NCBI GenBank assembly: GCA_964403935.1
Contig: CAYOIB010000017.1
Location: 1 to 37,291 of the forward strand
Source: SLLG01 sp964403935
GTDB lineage: Bacteria > Verrucomicrobiota > Verrucomicrobiia > Opitutales > Oceanipulchritudinaceae
Reading direction: 5' to 3'
DNA: 37,291 nucleotides
Shown here piece by piece: positions 23,799 to 32,037 of this stretch. Within the stretch, counting starts at the first letter, position 1. Each line of letters starts with the position of its first letter. The position numbers and the translations under genes are program-made. Below the pieces are notes generated by a model. That model did no database searches and had not been told where the DNA came from. It saw only the letters and a list, made by a program, of their open reading frames with translations.

Positions 23799-25199
23799 CT
23801 ACCCGCCCAAGACGCGGGAAACAACCGTAAGATCTGTCCCGATGCGGTCGCTCAGGTACCAAGTGGCGATGGCAAAGTAGATGATGACTCCGGAGATGTC
23901 ACAGAGCGAGGTGACAAGGGGCGCACTGGCGGAAGCCGGATCCAATTTGAAGCGGTTGAGGATGAAGGGCAGGAGCATCCCGATGAGACTTCCCACCATG
24001 ACAAGGGCGATCATCGAAAGAGCCACGACAAGCGCGACATCCTTATCGGCGCGAAACAATCCGATCGCCGCGATGAGCAAACCCATCAGGCCGCCCATGA
24101 TGAGGGCGGTGACAAACTCCCGCCGAAGCAGACGAAACCAATCCCGCGGCTGGACATCGCCGGTGGCAATGGCACGCACCATGAGGGTGGCCGATTGCGA
24201 CCCCGCATTGCCACCACTGGCGATCAGGAGCGGCAGAAAAACGACCAAGGTCACGACAGCTTGAATCGTCTCTTCATAATACGCGATTCCGGCACCCGAG
24301 AAGAGATTCACAAAGATCAGAACCATGAGCCAGGGGAGGCGCTTTTGAATCAACTGTAGCGGCGTGGCGCTGCTGAGGTTCAACGTTCCGATGGGACCAC
24401 TCCCCCCGATTCGATGAAAATCCTCCGTGTTCTCCTCCTCAGCGACATCCTGCATGTCGTCATAGGTCACGATCCCGACCATCCGATCCTCCCGGTCGAT
24501 CACCGGCAGTGCGATCAAGTCGGTTTTCTGCAAAGCCTTGACGGCCGCTTCAACGTGATCACGCGTCTTCAAGGTGATCGGATCCTCCGTCATGATGGCC
24601 GCAATCGACTCGTTCGGAGACGAGGTAATCAATCGCTTCAAAGTGACGATGCCCTGGAGGTGGCGGTTGGGATCGATGACGTAGGCGTAATAAATCGTTT
24701 CGTAATCCGCCGCCCGGCGGCGCAAGGCGTCGATCGCCTGCTGGACGGTCATACCCGCCTCGAGGGCAGCGAAATCGGACGTCATGATGGAGCCGATCTC
24801 ATGGTCCTCATAGGACTCGAGTTTTCGAATATCCTCCTGATCCCGCAGATCGAGCTTCTGCATGATCGCGTTCTTCAGCGCATCGGGCAATTCCGCCACC
24901 AGATCAGCACGCTCATCGTGCGCAAGATTGGTGACCAAGCGAACGACGTCCCGCTGCGTGAGCTCGCTAATGATCTCGACCTGAATCTCGATGGGGAAAA
25001 ACGCAAAAATCGCGGCCTGCTGCCGGATGTTGGTAAGCGTCAAAGCTGACATCAGCTGAAAGCGCGGGAGCTCCAGCAGGGCCTCCGCAGCCTCCGAAGC
25101 GTGCATGCCCTCCAAGAGCGTTTTGATTTCAGCGGTGCGCTGCTGGTTTATCAACACGCGCAGGTGGGAGGGTAGGTTTCGGACTCTAAGCTTTTTCAT
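23799..25199 (-). CDS. mgtE: Magnesium transporter MgtE
   Basis: Inner-membrane Mg2+ channel. From the ATG at 25199 it has 466 residues, near the family's usual 450. In order it has an N-terminal MgtE_N helical domain (about 1-130, with INQQRTAEIKTLL), a pair of CBS domains (about 130-260, including IMTEDPITLKTRDHVE and YDDMQDVAEEE), and five transmembrane helices. These include the diagnostic SGGNAGSQSATLMVRA and the LDPASASAPLVTSLCDISG pore helix. The acidic CBS and N domains gate the pore by binding Mg2+ in characterised members. An in-frame start at 25337 would add 46 unrelated residues. No Shine-Dalgarno sequence is evident. It is divergent from hflK across 149 bases. Confidence 0.93.
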   Translation of the reverse strand: MKKLRVRNLPSHLRVLINQQRTAEIKTLLEGMHASEAAEALLELPRFQLMSALTLTNIRQQAAIFAFFPIEIQVEIISELTQRDVVRLVTNLAHDERADLVAELPDALKNAIMQKLDLRDQEDIRKLESYEDHEIGSIMTSDFAALEAGMTVQQAIDALRRRAADYETIYYAYVIDPNRHLQGIVTLKRLITSSPNESIAAIMTEDPITLKTRDHVEAAVKALQKTDLIALPVIDREDRMVGIVTYDDMQDVAEEENTEDFHRIGGSGPIGTLNLSSATPLQLIQKRLPWLMVLIFVNLFSGAGIAYYEETIQAVVTLVVFLPLLIASGGNAGSQSATLMVRAIATGDVQPRDWFRLLRREFVTALIMGGLMGLLIAAIGLFRADKDVALVVALSMIALVMVGSLIGMLLPFILNRFKLDPASASAPLVTSLCDISGVIIYFAIATWYLSDRIGTDLTVVSRVLGG

Positions 25200-25348
25200 G
25201 GCAGCGTTTGGTCGGCTCAATTCAGATGAGGCACCCGGACAGGCACAGGTTCGAGAACAAAAATGGATGAGGCCCTTGGCAGCCCCTGTCAAATGGGGCG
25301 CTCCGCAATGCGGTTGACCCTGACCGCTCACGTGCAACGCTCTGACTC

Positions 25349-26296
25349 ATGCGACTACGATTACCGGATGGACAAATCATCGATATTCCTATTATCCGCT
25401 ATCTCTGGGTGCCAATCGTAGCGGTGGCGCTGATCGGCGTGGCCTCTACGGTTTATCAGGTGGATACTGAAGAGGAGGCCCTTGTCCTGCGCTTTGGGCG
25501 TCATATAACAACGGTCGGACCTGGCCTGCAATTCAAGCTGCCCTACCCGATCGATTCCGTCATCAAGGTCCCGACGCGCCGGGTGGACGTCGAGCAATTT
25601 GGCTACCGCACACGCAATGGCGTTCGCTCCGGGATCATGGAAGAAGAGGCCTCCATGCTCACGGGCGACCTCAACATCGTCCTTGCGGGCTTCGACGTAC
25701 AGTATTCGCGCGAACAACCCGAGGCCTATCTGTTCCACGTCCATGATCCGGAAGCCACCCTTCGCGACATCGCACAATCCGTCATGCGGGAAATCATGGG
25801 CGACCGCGCCAGCATCCCCATCCTCACCGTCGGGCGGAGTGAGATCCAGATGCGCGCCCGCGAACTGATTCAGGAAAGCGCCGACCGCTTCCAGATGGGG
25901 ATTCGGATCAATGAAATAAACCTGATTTTCACCAACCCGCCCCAGCAGGTGCAAAGCGCCTTCAATGATTTGAACAAGGCTGAGCAGGACGCCGTCCGCT
26001 TCCTCGAAGAGGCCTCGCGGCAGTATCAGGAACGCGTCCCGTTGGCTCGCGGTCAGGCCGAACGAATGGTGCTCGAAGCCGAGGGCTTTCTCGAACGCCG
26101 CGTCCGAACCGCCCGAGGGGAGACGGACCGCTTCTCGCAAATGCTCGGTGCCTATCGGCATGCCCCGGAGATCACCCGCAACCGCCTTTACCTCGAGAAG
26201 TTGGAACTCCAGCTCCCTCAACTACAGGACGTCATCGTGATCGATGAAGACCTGCGTTCCATCCTGCCGCTCCTCAACCTCGGGGAGGCCAAATAA
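25349..26296 (+). CDS. hflK: HflK, SPFH-family membrane protein
   Basis: One half of the HflKC complex, which cages FtsH protease in the inner membrane and modulates its proteolysis. The 315-residue protein has an N-terminal membrane anchor (about 19-38), then the SPFH/band-7 domain: EEEALVLRFGRH, GPGLQFKLPYPID, MLTGDLNIV, the YLFHVHDPEATLRD segment and SVMREIMGD. A long coiled coil (about 200-285) precedes LYLEKLELQLPQLQDVIVID. The QMLTGD-type motif and gene order identify it as HflK rather than HflC. It lacks the long Gly/Pro-rich N-terminus of proteobacterial HflK. Its stop codon overlaps the hflC start (TAATG at 26294-26298), implying translational coupling. Confidence 0.9.
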   Translation: MRLRLPDGQIIDIPIIRYLWVPIVAVALIGVASTVYQVDTEEEALVLRFGRHITTVGPGLQFKLPYPIDSVIKVPTRRVDVEQFGYRTRNGVRSGIMEEEASMLTGDLNIVLAGFDVQYSREQPEAYLFHVHDPEATLRDIAQSVMREIMGDRASIPILTVGRSEIQMRARELIQESADRFQMGIRINEINLIFTNPPQQVQSAFNDLNKAEQDAVRFLEEASRQYQERVPLARGQAERMVLEAEGFLERRVRTARGETDRFSQMLGAYRHAPEITRNRLYLEKLELQLPQLQDVIVIDEDLRSILPLLNLGEAK

Positions 26297-27405
26297 TGAA
26301 AGCTTTATCTCAATCCACCCATAGCCGCCGCGGCAGCGCACCGGCTGTATTCGTCGGGCTCATCGCCCTCATCGTCCTCGCCGCCGTCATCGGGAAGTTC
26401 TGCTTCTACACCCTCCCCGAATGGCAACAGGCCGTCGTCTCTGAATTCGGTGAAGTCAAAGGCGATCCCGTCACCCAATCGGGGCTGCACTTCAAGCTGC
26501 CTTACCAGAAAGTCGAGCGCTACGAAAAGCGCCTTTTGCGCTGGGACGGCAGCCAAACAACCGCGATCACACGCGACCGCCGCACCGTCAACATCGACGT
26601 CACCGCCCGCTGGCGCATCGCCGATGCGCGCCTCTTCCGGGAAACCATCCGCTCCACCGATCAAGCCGAGCGACGCCTCAACGGGATCATTGAAGGTGCG
26701 GTCAAAGACGAGATCGCCAAATTCGATCTCTACCAGGTTGTCCGCAGCTCAAACCGGATCCTGGAGCCGGACGAAGGCGTGCAATTGACAATGGATATCG
26801 ACGGCGACGCAGCCGACGAAATCAGCGCCGATACCCTCCGAACCCTCGGAAGCGACCTCCCAAGACTGGCAATGAGCGCCGACGGTCGTTACCGCGCCGG
26901 TCGACCCATCGTGCTGGATAATATCCTCGTGGAGGCTCAACGTCGGGTGGAGCAAGTCGGCTTCGGGATTCACATCGAAGACATCCTCATCAAACAGCTG
27001 AGCTACATCCGGGAGATCGAAGCCAATGTCTATGCCCAGATGAATGCCGAACTGCAAAAGATCGCCGCTGGCTTCCGCTCCACCGGACGCCAGCGCGCCG
27101 AACAACGCCTCGGTGAAATGGAACTGGAACTCTCCATCATTGAAAGTGATGCCATCGAGCGCTCCCAAGGAATCCGCGGACAGGGAGAAGCCAGATCCAC
27201 CGCCATCTACGCAGAGGCCTTCAATGAAGATCCCGAATTCTTCCTCCTTCTCCGCCGCCTCGAAGCCTTCGAGACCCTCCTCGGCAGCAATACACGCGTG
27301 GTCCTCGGGACGGACAGCCCCCTCTTCACCCTCCTGAAACGGATTGACCCGCTCACCGGCCACGAACCCACCGCCACCCCAACCCCCGAGCCCGTCGAGC
27401 CATGA
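26296..27405 (+). CDS. hflC: HflC, SPFH-family membrane protein
   Basis: Partner of HflK in the FtsH-regulating complex. A membrane anchor at about residues 18-40 is followed by the SPFH domain (WQQAVVSEFGEVKGDPVTQS, GLHFKLPYQKVERYEKRLL, VNIDVTARWRI, and residues near 110-150) and a coiled coil with RSTGRQRAEQRLGE and IRGQGEARSTAIYAEAF. That last region is the HflC hallmark. The 369 residues are a little longer than usual because of about 45 residues around 160-205 (DGDAADEISADTLR) and a Pro/Thr-rich tail. Overlaps of 1 base with hflK and 4 bases with lipB (ATGA) indicate a coupled operon. Confidence 0.9.
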   Translation: MKALSQSTHSRRGSAPAVFVGLIALIVLAAVIGKFCFYTLPEWQQAVVSEFGEVKGDPVTQSGLHFKLPYQKVERYEKRLLRWDGSQTTAITRDRRTVNIDVTARWRIADARLFRETIRSTDQAERRLNGIIEGAVKDEIAKFDLYQVVRSSNRILEPDEGVQLTMDIDGDAADEISADTLRTLGSDLPRLAMSADGRYRAGRPIVLDNILVEAQRRVEQVGFGIHIEDILIKQLSYIREIEANVYAQMNAELQKIAAGFRSTGRQRAEQRLGEMELELSIIESDAIERSQGIRGQGEARSTAIYAEAFNEDPEFFLLLRRLEAFETLLGSNTRVVLGTDSPLFTLLKRIDPLTGHEPTATPTPEPVEP

Positions 27406-28118
27406 CCTCCCCGGCGGGCCCGGATAAAGCCTCTCCTCAATCGTTCAGAACCCTCGACTGGGGACGCACCGCTTACGTCGACGCCTACGCCCGGCAGCGC
27501 GCCCTCGTCGCACAGCGGAAAGCGGAGGCCATCCCCGACACGCTTGTGCTTACCGAGCACGATCCCGTGTACACCATGGGGGTTCGTCCCGGAGCCGACA
27601 AACACCTCGTGTGGAACGCGCAGACCCTTGAAGCCGCCGGGGTCGAACTGGTGAAAACCAACCGTGGAGGCGACATCACCTACCACGGCCCCGGCCAACT
27701 CGTGGGCTACCCCATCGTGAGCCTGCGCGAACAGCGTGACCTGCACGCCTACCTCCGCCTGCTCGAGTCGGTCCTCATCGACACCGTGGCGGCGTTCGGT
27801 CTTCAGGCAACCCGGCGGCCCCGCCTTACCGGAATCTGGATCGGGACGCGCAAGCTCGCCGCCATCGGCGTGGCCGTCTCCAGCTGGGTCACCTACCATG
27901 GATTCGCCCTCAATGTGGATCCCGACCTGCATCACTTTTCCGGCATTATCCCATGCGGCATCACCGACGGAACCGTCACTTCCCTCGCCGCCGAACTCGG
28001 ACCCTCCCCGAAAATGAATGCCGTTAAAGCCACCCTTATCGACACTTTTTGGCGACACCTGTCGGCCTCGAAATCCTCCCCTGGCGAAAAAGAAACAAAC
28101 GACAATAAAACCCCTTGA
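27402..28118 (+). CDS. lipB: Octanoyl-[acyl carrier protein]:protein N-octanoyltransferase (LipB)
   Basis: Transfers octanoate from acyl carrier protein to lipoyl domains, the first step of lipoate synthesis for 2-oxoacid dehydrogenases and glycine cleavage. The 238 residues contain VYTMGVRPG, the signature NRGGDITYHGPGQLVGYP (88-104), catalytic Lys151 in TRKLAAIGVAV, WVTYHGFALNV, and acyl-accepting Cys185 in IIPCGITDG. The start ATG overlaps the hflC stop by 4 bases, so translation is coupled to the hfl pair. No lipA is visible nearby. The C-terminal 25 residues are Lys/Asn-rich and look dispensable. The 3' end overlaps the presumed promoter of the following tRNA gene. Confidence 0.93.
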   Translation: MTSPAGPDKASPQSFRTLDWGRTAYVDAYARQRALVAQRKAEAIPDTLVLTEHDPVYTMGVRPGADKHLVWNAQTLEAAGVELVKTNRGGDITYHGPGQLVGYPIVSLREQRDLHAYLRLLESVLIDTVAAFGLQATRRPRLTGIWIGTRKLAAIGVAVSSWVTYHGFALNVDPDLHHFSGIIPCGITDGTVTSLAAELGPSPKMNAVKATLIDTFWRHLSASKSSPGEKETNDNKTP

Positions 28119-28159
28119 CGCCCCGAAGCCAGCAGCCTTTGCTTCGAGCCTTAATCCAC

Positions 28160-28236
28160 GGGGTAGTAGCTCAGTTGGTTAGAGCGCCTGCCTGTCACGC
28201 AGGAGGCCGCGGGTTCAAGTCCCGTCTATCCCGCCA
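28160..28236 (+). tRNA. tRNA-Asp (anticodon GTC)
   Basis: Complete cloverleaf with encoded CCA: acceptor GGGGTAG pairs with CTATCCC (one G-U), D-stem GCTC/GAGC, anticodon stem CCTGC/GCAGG enclosing CTGTCAC with anticodon GTC, T-arm GCGGG-TTCAAGT-CCCGT, and discriminator G at 28233. A TTGACG at 28115-28120 with TTTGCT 17 bp later is a weak promoter candidate ending 17 bases before the tRNA. A terminator follows at once. Confidence 0.97.
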
Positions 28237-28241
28237 TTTTC

Positions 28242-28280
28242 AAAGGCCCGCAAGCTCAACAGCTTGCGGGCCTTTTGCTT
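28242..28280 (+). terminator. Rho-independent terminator after tRNA-Asp
   Basis: A long perfect stem, AAAGGCCCGCAAGCT with AGCTTGCGGGCCTTT (28242-28256 and 28261-28275, loop CAAC), is followed by TGCTTTT. It begins 5 bases after the tRNA CCA end and would also end hflKC-lipB read-through. Confidence 0.93.
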
Positions 28281-28417
28281 TTCGACCGACGGAAAGATAC
28301 GAGCGTCGCCCCCTCTCAGCATCCCGCCAGCGATAAGGGGGCCTGCTTGCTTCAATGTCTTTGAGGGACATCCTTGCAATCGATCGAGCTCCATCCATCT
28401 CCAACGCTTCAGAGACT

Positions 28418-29440
28418 ATGCAAATCGGTATCGACAGCTTCGTCATCAACAAACCGGATGCCCTCTCCGGAAAGACTCCAAGCACCGAGGAACGCATCGG
28501 GCATGTGCTGGAGGAGATCGAGTGCGCGGATCGGGCGGGTCTCGATGTATTCGGGATTGGAGAACACCATCGGGCTGACTTTGCCGACTCCGCCCCCGCC
28601 ATTATCCTCGCTGCCGCCGCAGCCCGAACAAGCCGTATCCGCCTGACCAGTGCGGTCACTGTGCTGAGCGCCGATGATCCGGTTCGGGTGTTTCAGGACT
28701 ATGCAACACTCGATCTGATCTCAAAGGGACGCGCCGAGATTATCGCCGGGAGGGGTTCGTTTACGGATGCTTACCCCTTGTTTGGCTATTCTTTTGACGA
28801 CTATGATTCGCTCTTCTCGGAAAAGCTGGACCTCCTCCTCGCGATCCGCGCGAATCCTGAAGTCCATTGGTCCGGGAAGCACCGTGCTCCGCTGACCGGA
28901 CAAGGCGTCTATCCGCGGCCTGTTCAGCCTTCCCTTCCAATCTGGATCGGTGTCGGGGGCTCGCCGCAGTCGTTCATCCGCGCCGGCGTTCTCGGGCTTC
29001 CTTTGATGGTTGCCATTATCGGCGGAACACCAGCCCGCTTCCGTCCGCTGGTGGACCTCTACCGGGAGGCAGGGCGCCAGGCAGGTCACCCTTCCGAACA
29101 GCTCAAAGTGGGCGTTCATGCCATCGGTTACGTGGCGGAGACACAGGAGCAGGCGGTGGCAGAGCTGGCACCCGGACACCTGCACAGCTTCAATGAGATC
29201 GGCAAGGAGCGCGGATGGGGTCCCATCACAATGGCCCACTTTGAAGCAGGCGTCTCCCCACAGGGCGCATTCCTCGTAGGCGATCCAGAATACGTCGCAA
29301 AGAAGATTGCCACCTACAATGCAGAGCTGGGCGGCCTGGCACGCGTCACTTTCCAAATGAGCGCAGCCAGCCTTCCCCATGACCGTCTGCTGAAATCGAT
29401 CGAGCTCATCGGGACACAGGTAATGCCGCTCCTCGAATAA
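28418..29440 (+). CDS. LLM-class (luciferase-like) flavin-dependent oxidoreductase
   Basis: Predicted F420- or FMN-dependent monooxygenase/oxidoreductase with a bacterial-luciferase-type TIM barrel. From the ATG at 28418 (MQIGIDSFVINKP) it has 340 residues, the usual length. An in-frame ATG at 28355 would add an unrelated 21 residues. Characteristic segments are DRAGLDVFGIGEHHRADFADSAP (cited in part: FGIGEHHRADF), IRLTSAVTVLSADDPVRVFQ, GRAEIIAGRGSF and PIWIGVGGSPQSF. The GEHHR motif places it with the alkanal-monooxygenase-like subgroup. The substrate is unknown. It stands alone after the tRNA terminator. Confidence 0.85.
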   Translation: MQIGIDSFVINKPDALSGKTPSTEERIGHVLEEIECADRAGLDVFGIGEHHRADFADSAPAIILAAAAARTSRIRLTSAVTVLSADDPVRVFQDYATLDLISKGRAEIIAGRGSFTDAYPLFGYSFDDYDSLFSEKLDLLLAIRANPEVHWSGKHRAPLTGQGVYPRPVQPSLPIWIGVGGSPQSFIRAGVLGLPLMVAIIGGTPARFRPLVDLYREAGRQAGHPSEQLKVGVHAIGYVAETQEQAVAELAPGHLHSFNEIGKERGWGPITMAHFEAGVSPQGAFLVGDPEYVAKKIATYNAELGGLARVTFQMSAASLPHDRLLKSIELIGTQVMPLLE

Positions 29441-29635
29441 GAGCGCCGATCTGTTGCGCGGTTCTCACGACCTCTCCTTGTGTTCGTCGTTCTTTCGACG
29501 AAAGCTGCCGCCCGGGTATCAATCTCCCGAGGCATTTGCACCGAATGCAGTGGAGGGCTACGGTGGAACCGGCTTATGGGAGATCAATACAAAGGGGGAA
29601 GGGGGGCATCGAAAACGGATGGACCCAAGGACATC

Positions 29636-30658
29636 ATGAAGGTCTGGCGCCTGTTCTTCCTCACCCTTTTTTTCGTCTTCTTTGTCCTCCTGTTGTGGCA
29701 CGCCGTCACCGTGCTGTTGCTCTTCTTCGCCGGGGCTCTTTTCGCGGTCGCCCTGCGCTTTCTCAGTGACTTCATCAGCCGCTTTACGCCCCTGCCCCCG
29801 CTGGGAGCATTGACCCTGGTCCTCGTGCTTCTCATCGGCGGCGGCATCACGGCCCTCGTGTTCGCCGCCCCTTCTATCGCGGAGCAAACCCAGGGGCTGG
29901 TCAGCAACCTGAAGGAGTCTGTCTCAAGCATGTCCAAAGAACTGCGCGAAACAACGGCCGGTGCCCAGATCCTCGATTGGATCGAAGGCATGGGGGGCGA
30001 AGAGATGCCCAACCTATGGAACCGTATTGCCGGTGTATTCGCCACAACCTTCGGGGCCGTTACCACCTTCGCCCTGACCTTCCTTATTGCGATCTTCCTC
30101 GCTTACAACCCGACCCTCTACGTTGACGGCTTCCTGCGGTTGATCCCCATACCAAGGCGAAACCGCGCACAGGCGATCTTGTGCTCGATTGGCGATACCC
30201 TGCGCTGGTGGATGGTCGGACAATTGATTTCCATGGTGGTCCTGTCCATTTCCACCTGGTTGATGCTTTTGATCCTGGGGGTGCCGCTGGCATCGATCCT
30301 GGGCCTGCTCACAGGCTTGCTCACCTTTGTCCCTTATCTCGGACCCATCATAGCGCTTATCCCGATCCTGCTTGTGGCCTTTGTCGAGGGACCCACCCTT
30401 ATGCTAACGGTCCTCGCGCTCTACCTGGTCGTTCAGAACCTGGAATCCTATGTTCTGATGCCCATCGTCTTTCAAAAGACAGTCCACCTGCCACCCGTCC
30501 TGACCATCATTTCTCAAATCCTGCTTGGTGCTCTCTTTGGTCTGGCGGGGATCATTCTAGCGACACCTCTCATGGCCTCCGGAATCACCCTCATCAAGAA
30601 GGTTTATGTGGAAGACCTGCTGGGCGATTCGATGGACAAGCCCGCTACGCGGAGGTGA
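29636..30658 (+). CDS. AI-2E family transporter/permease (first copy)
   Basis: Polytopic inner-membrane protein of the AI-2E (TqsA/PerM/YhhT) family, about 340 residues with seven to eight helices. Two helices (about 5-40), an amphipathic middle region (about 85-130), and the conserved C-terminal block LTFVPYLGPIIALIPILLVA and VQNLESYVLMPIVFQKTVHL are visible. Members have been linked to autoinducer-2 export, Na+/H+ exchange or unknown substrates, so the cargo is not predicted. I prefer the ATG at 29636, preceded by AAGGA 4 bases away; an ATG at 29576 (20 residues earlier) or the open frame from 29480 are alternatives. A second copy lies at 32-33.1 kb beyond the yqj-like cluster, on the other strand. 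Confidence 0.8.
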   Translation: MKVWRLFFLTLFFVFFVLLLWHAVTVLLLFFAGALFAVALRFLSDFISRFTPLPPLGALTLVLVLLIGGGITALVFAAPSIAEQTQGLVSNLKESVSSMSKELRETTAGAQILDWIEGMGGEEMPNLWNRIAGVFATTFGAVTTFALTFLIAIFLAYNPTLYVDGFLRLIPIPRRNRAQAILCSIGDTLRWWMVGQLISMVVLSISTWLMLLILGVPLASILGLLTGLLTFVPYLGPIIALIPILLVAFVEGPTLMLTVLALYLVVQNLESYVLMPIVFQKTVHLPPVLTIISQILLGALFGLAGIILATPLMASGITLIKKVYVEDLLGDSMDKPATRR

Positions 30659-30742
30659 AATTCCCCCGCCGGGAGCCGCAAGAAGTCGCAACCTCACAAC
30701 CGTGGGGAATGGTCCATTCCCAAAGGCTTCAGCCAAAATTGC

Positions 30743-31042
30743 TTACCGCCGCCGACAGGGAATGTTTCGTTGGAGGCAACGAACCATGCGGGGGGTTTCC
30801 AGGGCAGCCCGAAAAAGCCGCTCCCGCCGCTCCCCTCGCGAATGGCCACGACGAAAAGCATCCGCAATGATGGCTGTTCCACGGCTCACTTCCATTGCTG
30901 AAAGCACAATACCGAGAGGAATCAAGCTCCGCCGCAGCCGGTCCAGAAGCGGCTGACCCGCTGCCCGCAGCCGCGGGCGTTGCGCTTCAGCGGCATCCGC
31001 CAACATCTGGATCTTCAATTCCTGGTCAGAGAGGCGAGACAT
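30743..31042 (-). CDS. YqjK-like small protein
   Basis: A 99-residue basic protein that overlaps the 3' end of the YqjE-like gene by 28 bases. Its first part (SRLSDQELKIQMLADAAEAQ) predicts an amphipathic helix, and a moderately hydrophobic segment follows (about 38-62). Similarity to YqjK is weak; position as third gene after yqjD- and yqjE-like genes, as in the E. coli yqjDEK order, is the main support. The Arg-rich C-terminus may be spurious. Confidence 0.55.
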   Translation of the reverse strand: MSRLSDQELKIQMLADAAEAQRPRLRAAGQPLLDRLRRSLIPLGIVLSAMEVSRGTAIIADAFRRGHSRGERRERLFRAALETPRMVRCLQRNIPCRRR

Positions 31043-31380
31043 TCACAATCCTTCTTCAAGGCCTCGCGCGAGGCTTCAAACGCCGGGCGCTTTTGACCGC
31101 CCAAGGCGATTCCCAGACAGATGATTCCAAGCAGCAGGAGAACGCCAACGAGAATCAAAAGCACCGTCGGACGATCATCCGCCGGGGCAATAAGAACGAC
31201 AAAAGCCACCGCGGCAAAGAGGCACGCGGCCAGTGAGGCGGCACCGATCACCGCAAGGACAAGCGAGCGCAGGAGACGCATGCGCTCATACTCAATCTCA
31301 GCAACGAGCAACTGGAAGCGGGCCTCCACCATATTCGTCAAAGTGCTTCCGACCAAAGATAGAGAATGCAGGAGCCGCAT
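31015..31380 (-). CDS. YqjE-like membrane protein (phage holin family, DUF1469)
   Basis: A 121-residue inner-membrane protein with the YqjE/holin-X architecture: an N-terminal amphipathic helix (TNMVEARFQLLVAEIEYERM), two transmembrane helices (about 38-62 and 72-93) and a short charged tail. The family forms part of the stress-induced yqjDEK unit in enterobacteria. Its function is not well defined, and holin activity is by name only. It lies 51 bases after the YqjD-like gene and overlaps the YqjK-like gene. Confidence 0.78.
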   Translation of the reverse strand: MRLLHSLSLVGSTLTNMVEARFQLLVAEIEYERMRLLRSLVLAVIGAASLAACLFAAVAFVVLIAPADDRPTVLLILVGVLLLLGIICLGIALGGQKRPAFEASREALKKDCECLASLTRN

Positions 31381-31431
31381 GATACAAAGAAAGTGGGCAA
31401 ATAACAGAACACAAAAAGGGCGAGCGCCGAT

Positions 31432-31764
31432 TCAGCGGAACAGACGATCAATAAGAATCCCCACGCCCACCGCGATGGCTACAGCCCGCCATGGGTGCTG
31501 ACGGATGTTATCCTCCACCGCTTCCGTTTGCTTTGAAGCCTCGGCGAGAAAATCGCTGCTGCATTCGCGCACAACTTTCATCTTCTTTTCCAACTCATCC
31601 TGGACGGTCCGGATCTTGTCCTGCACGGCAGCACCGGATGCATTCTTTGCTTCTTCGGCGAGATTCTGGGCATCCTCAATGACCCGCTTCAGGTCTTTGA
31701 CGAGCTGTTCGCGGCTTTCCTTCACGGATCCGCCCGTGCTTGTGAGATCGGCTACTTTTGACAT
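31432..31764 (-). CDS. YqjD/ElaB-like protein (DUF883), C-tail membrane anchored
   Basis: A 110-residue protein with a long amphipathic helix (about 14-85, SREQLVKDLKRVIEDAQNLA) and the diagnostic C-terminal HPWRAVAIAVGVGILIDRLF tail anchor. In E. coli, YqjD and ElaB are RpoS-dependent inner-membrane proteins that bind ribosomes in stationary phase; a similar role here is inference. AAAGG with spacing 9 precedes the ATG, and the site overlaps the 10-bp palindrome GGTAATTACC (31768-31777). It heads the three-gene cluster. Confidence 0.85.
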   Translation of the reverse strand: MSKVADLTSTGGSVKESREQLVKDLKRVIEDAQNLAEEAKNASGAAVQDKIRTVQDELEKKMKVVRECSSDFLAEASKQTEAVEDNIRQHPWRAVAIAVGVGILIDRLFR

Positions 31765-31874
31765 GGGTAATTACCTTTCTTTTATTTTGAGTGGTGCCCC
31801 TTTAACAAAGCATTCGTCGTACCAGCTTTGGCTATTTGAAGACATCCTCCGCATATACGCAACAAATACATTCT

Positions 31875-31896
31875 GGAGCCGCTCCGGAAGCGGCCC
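31875..31896. repeat. Hairpin between the second AI-2E gene and the yqjD-like gene
   Basis: GGAGCCGCT and AGCGGCCC form an 8-pair stem (one G-U) around CCGGA. It is about 140 bases past the stop of the second AI-2E gene on the minus strand, with no U-run. The rest of the 273-base intergenic interval (31765-32037) shows no gene. Confidence 0.3.
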
Positions 31897-32037
31897 AATC
31901 GATAACGCACGCTCTCGATCAATCAGTCTTTCTCACAGCTCATCCAGGATAATGACCTCCGGCGAGGGCCTCATCCCGCATTTTGCAAGTGGCGCCACGC
32001 AAGATGCAACGTTCTGTCGGCCCCCAGTATTCCACCG

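Noticed and set aside
30694..30882. 62-codon minus-strand frame overlapping the YqjK-like gene
   Set aside because: No similarity, and it overlaps the better supported frame almost entirely.
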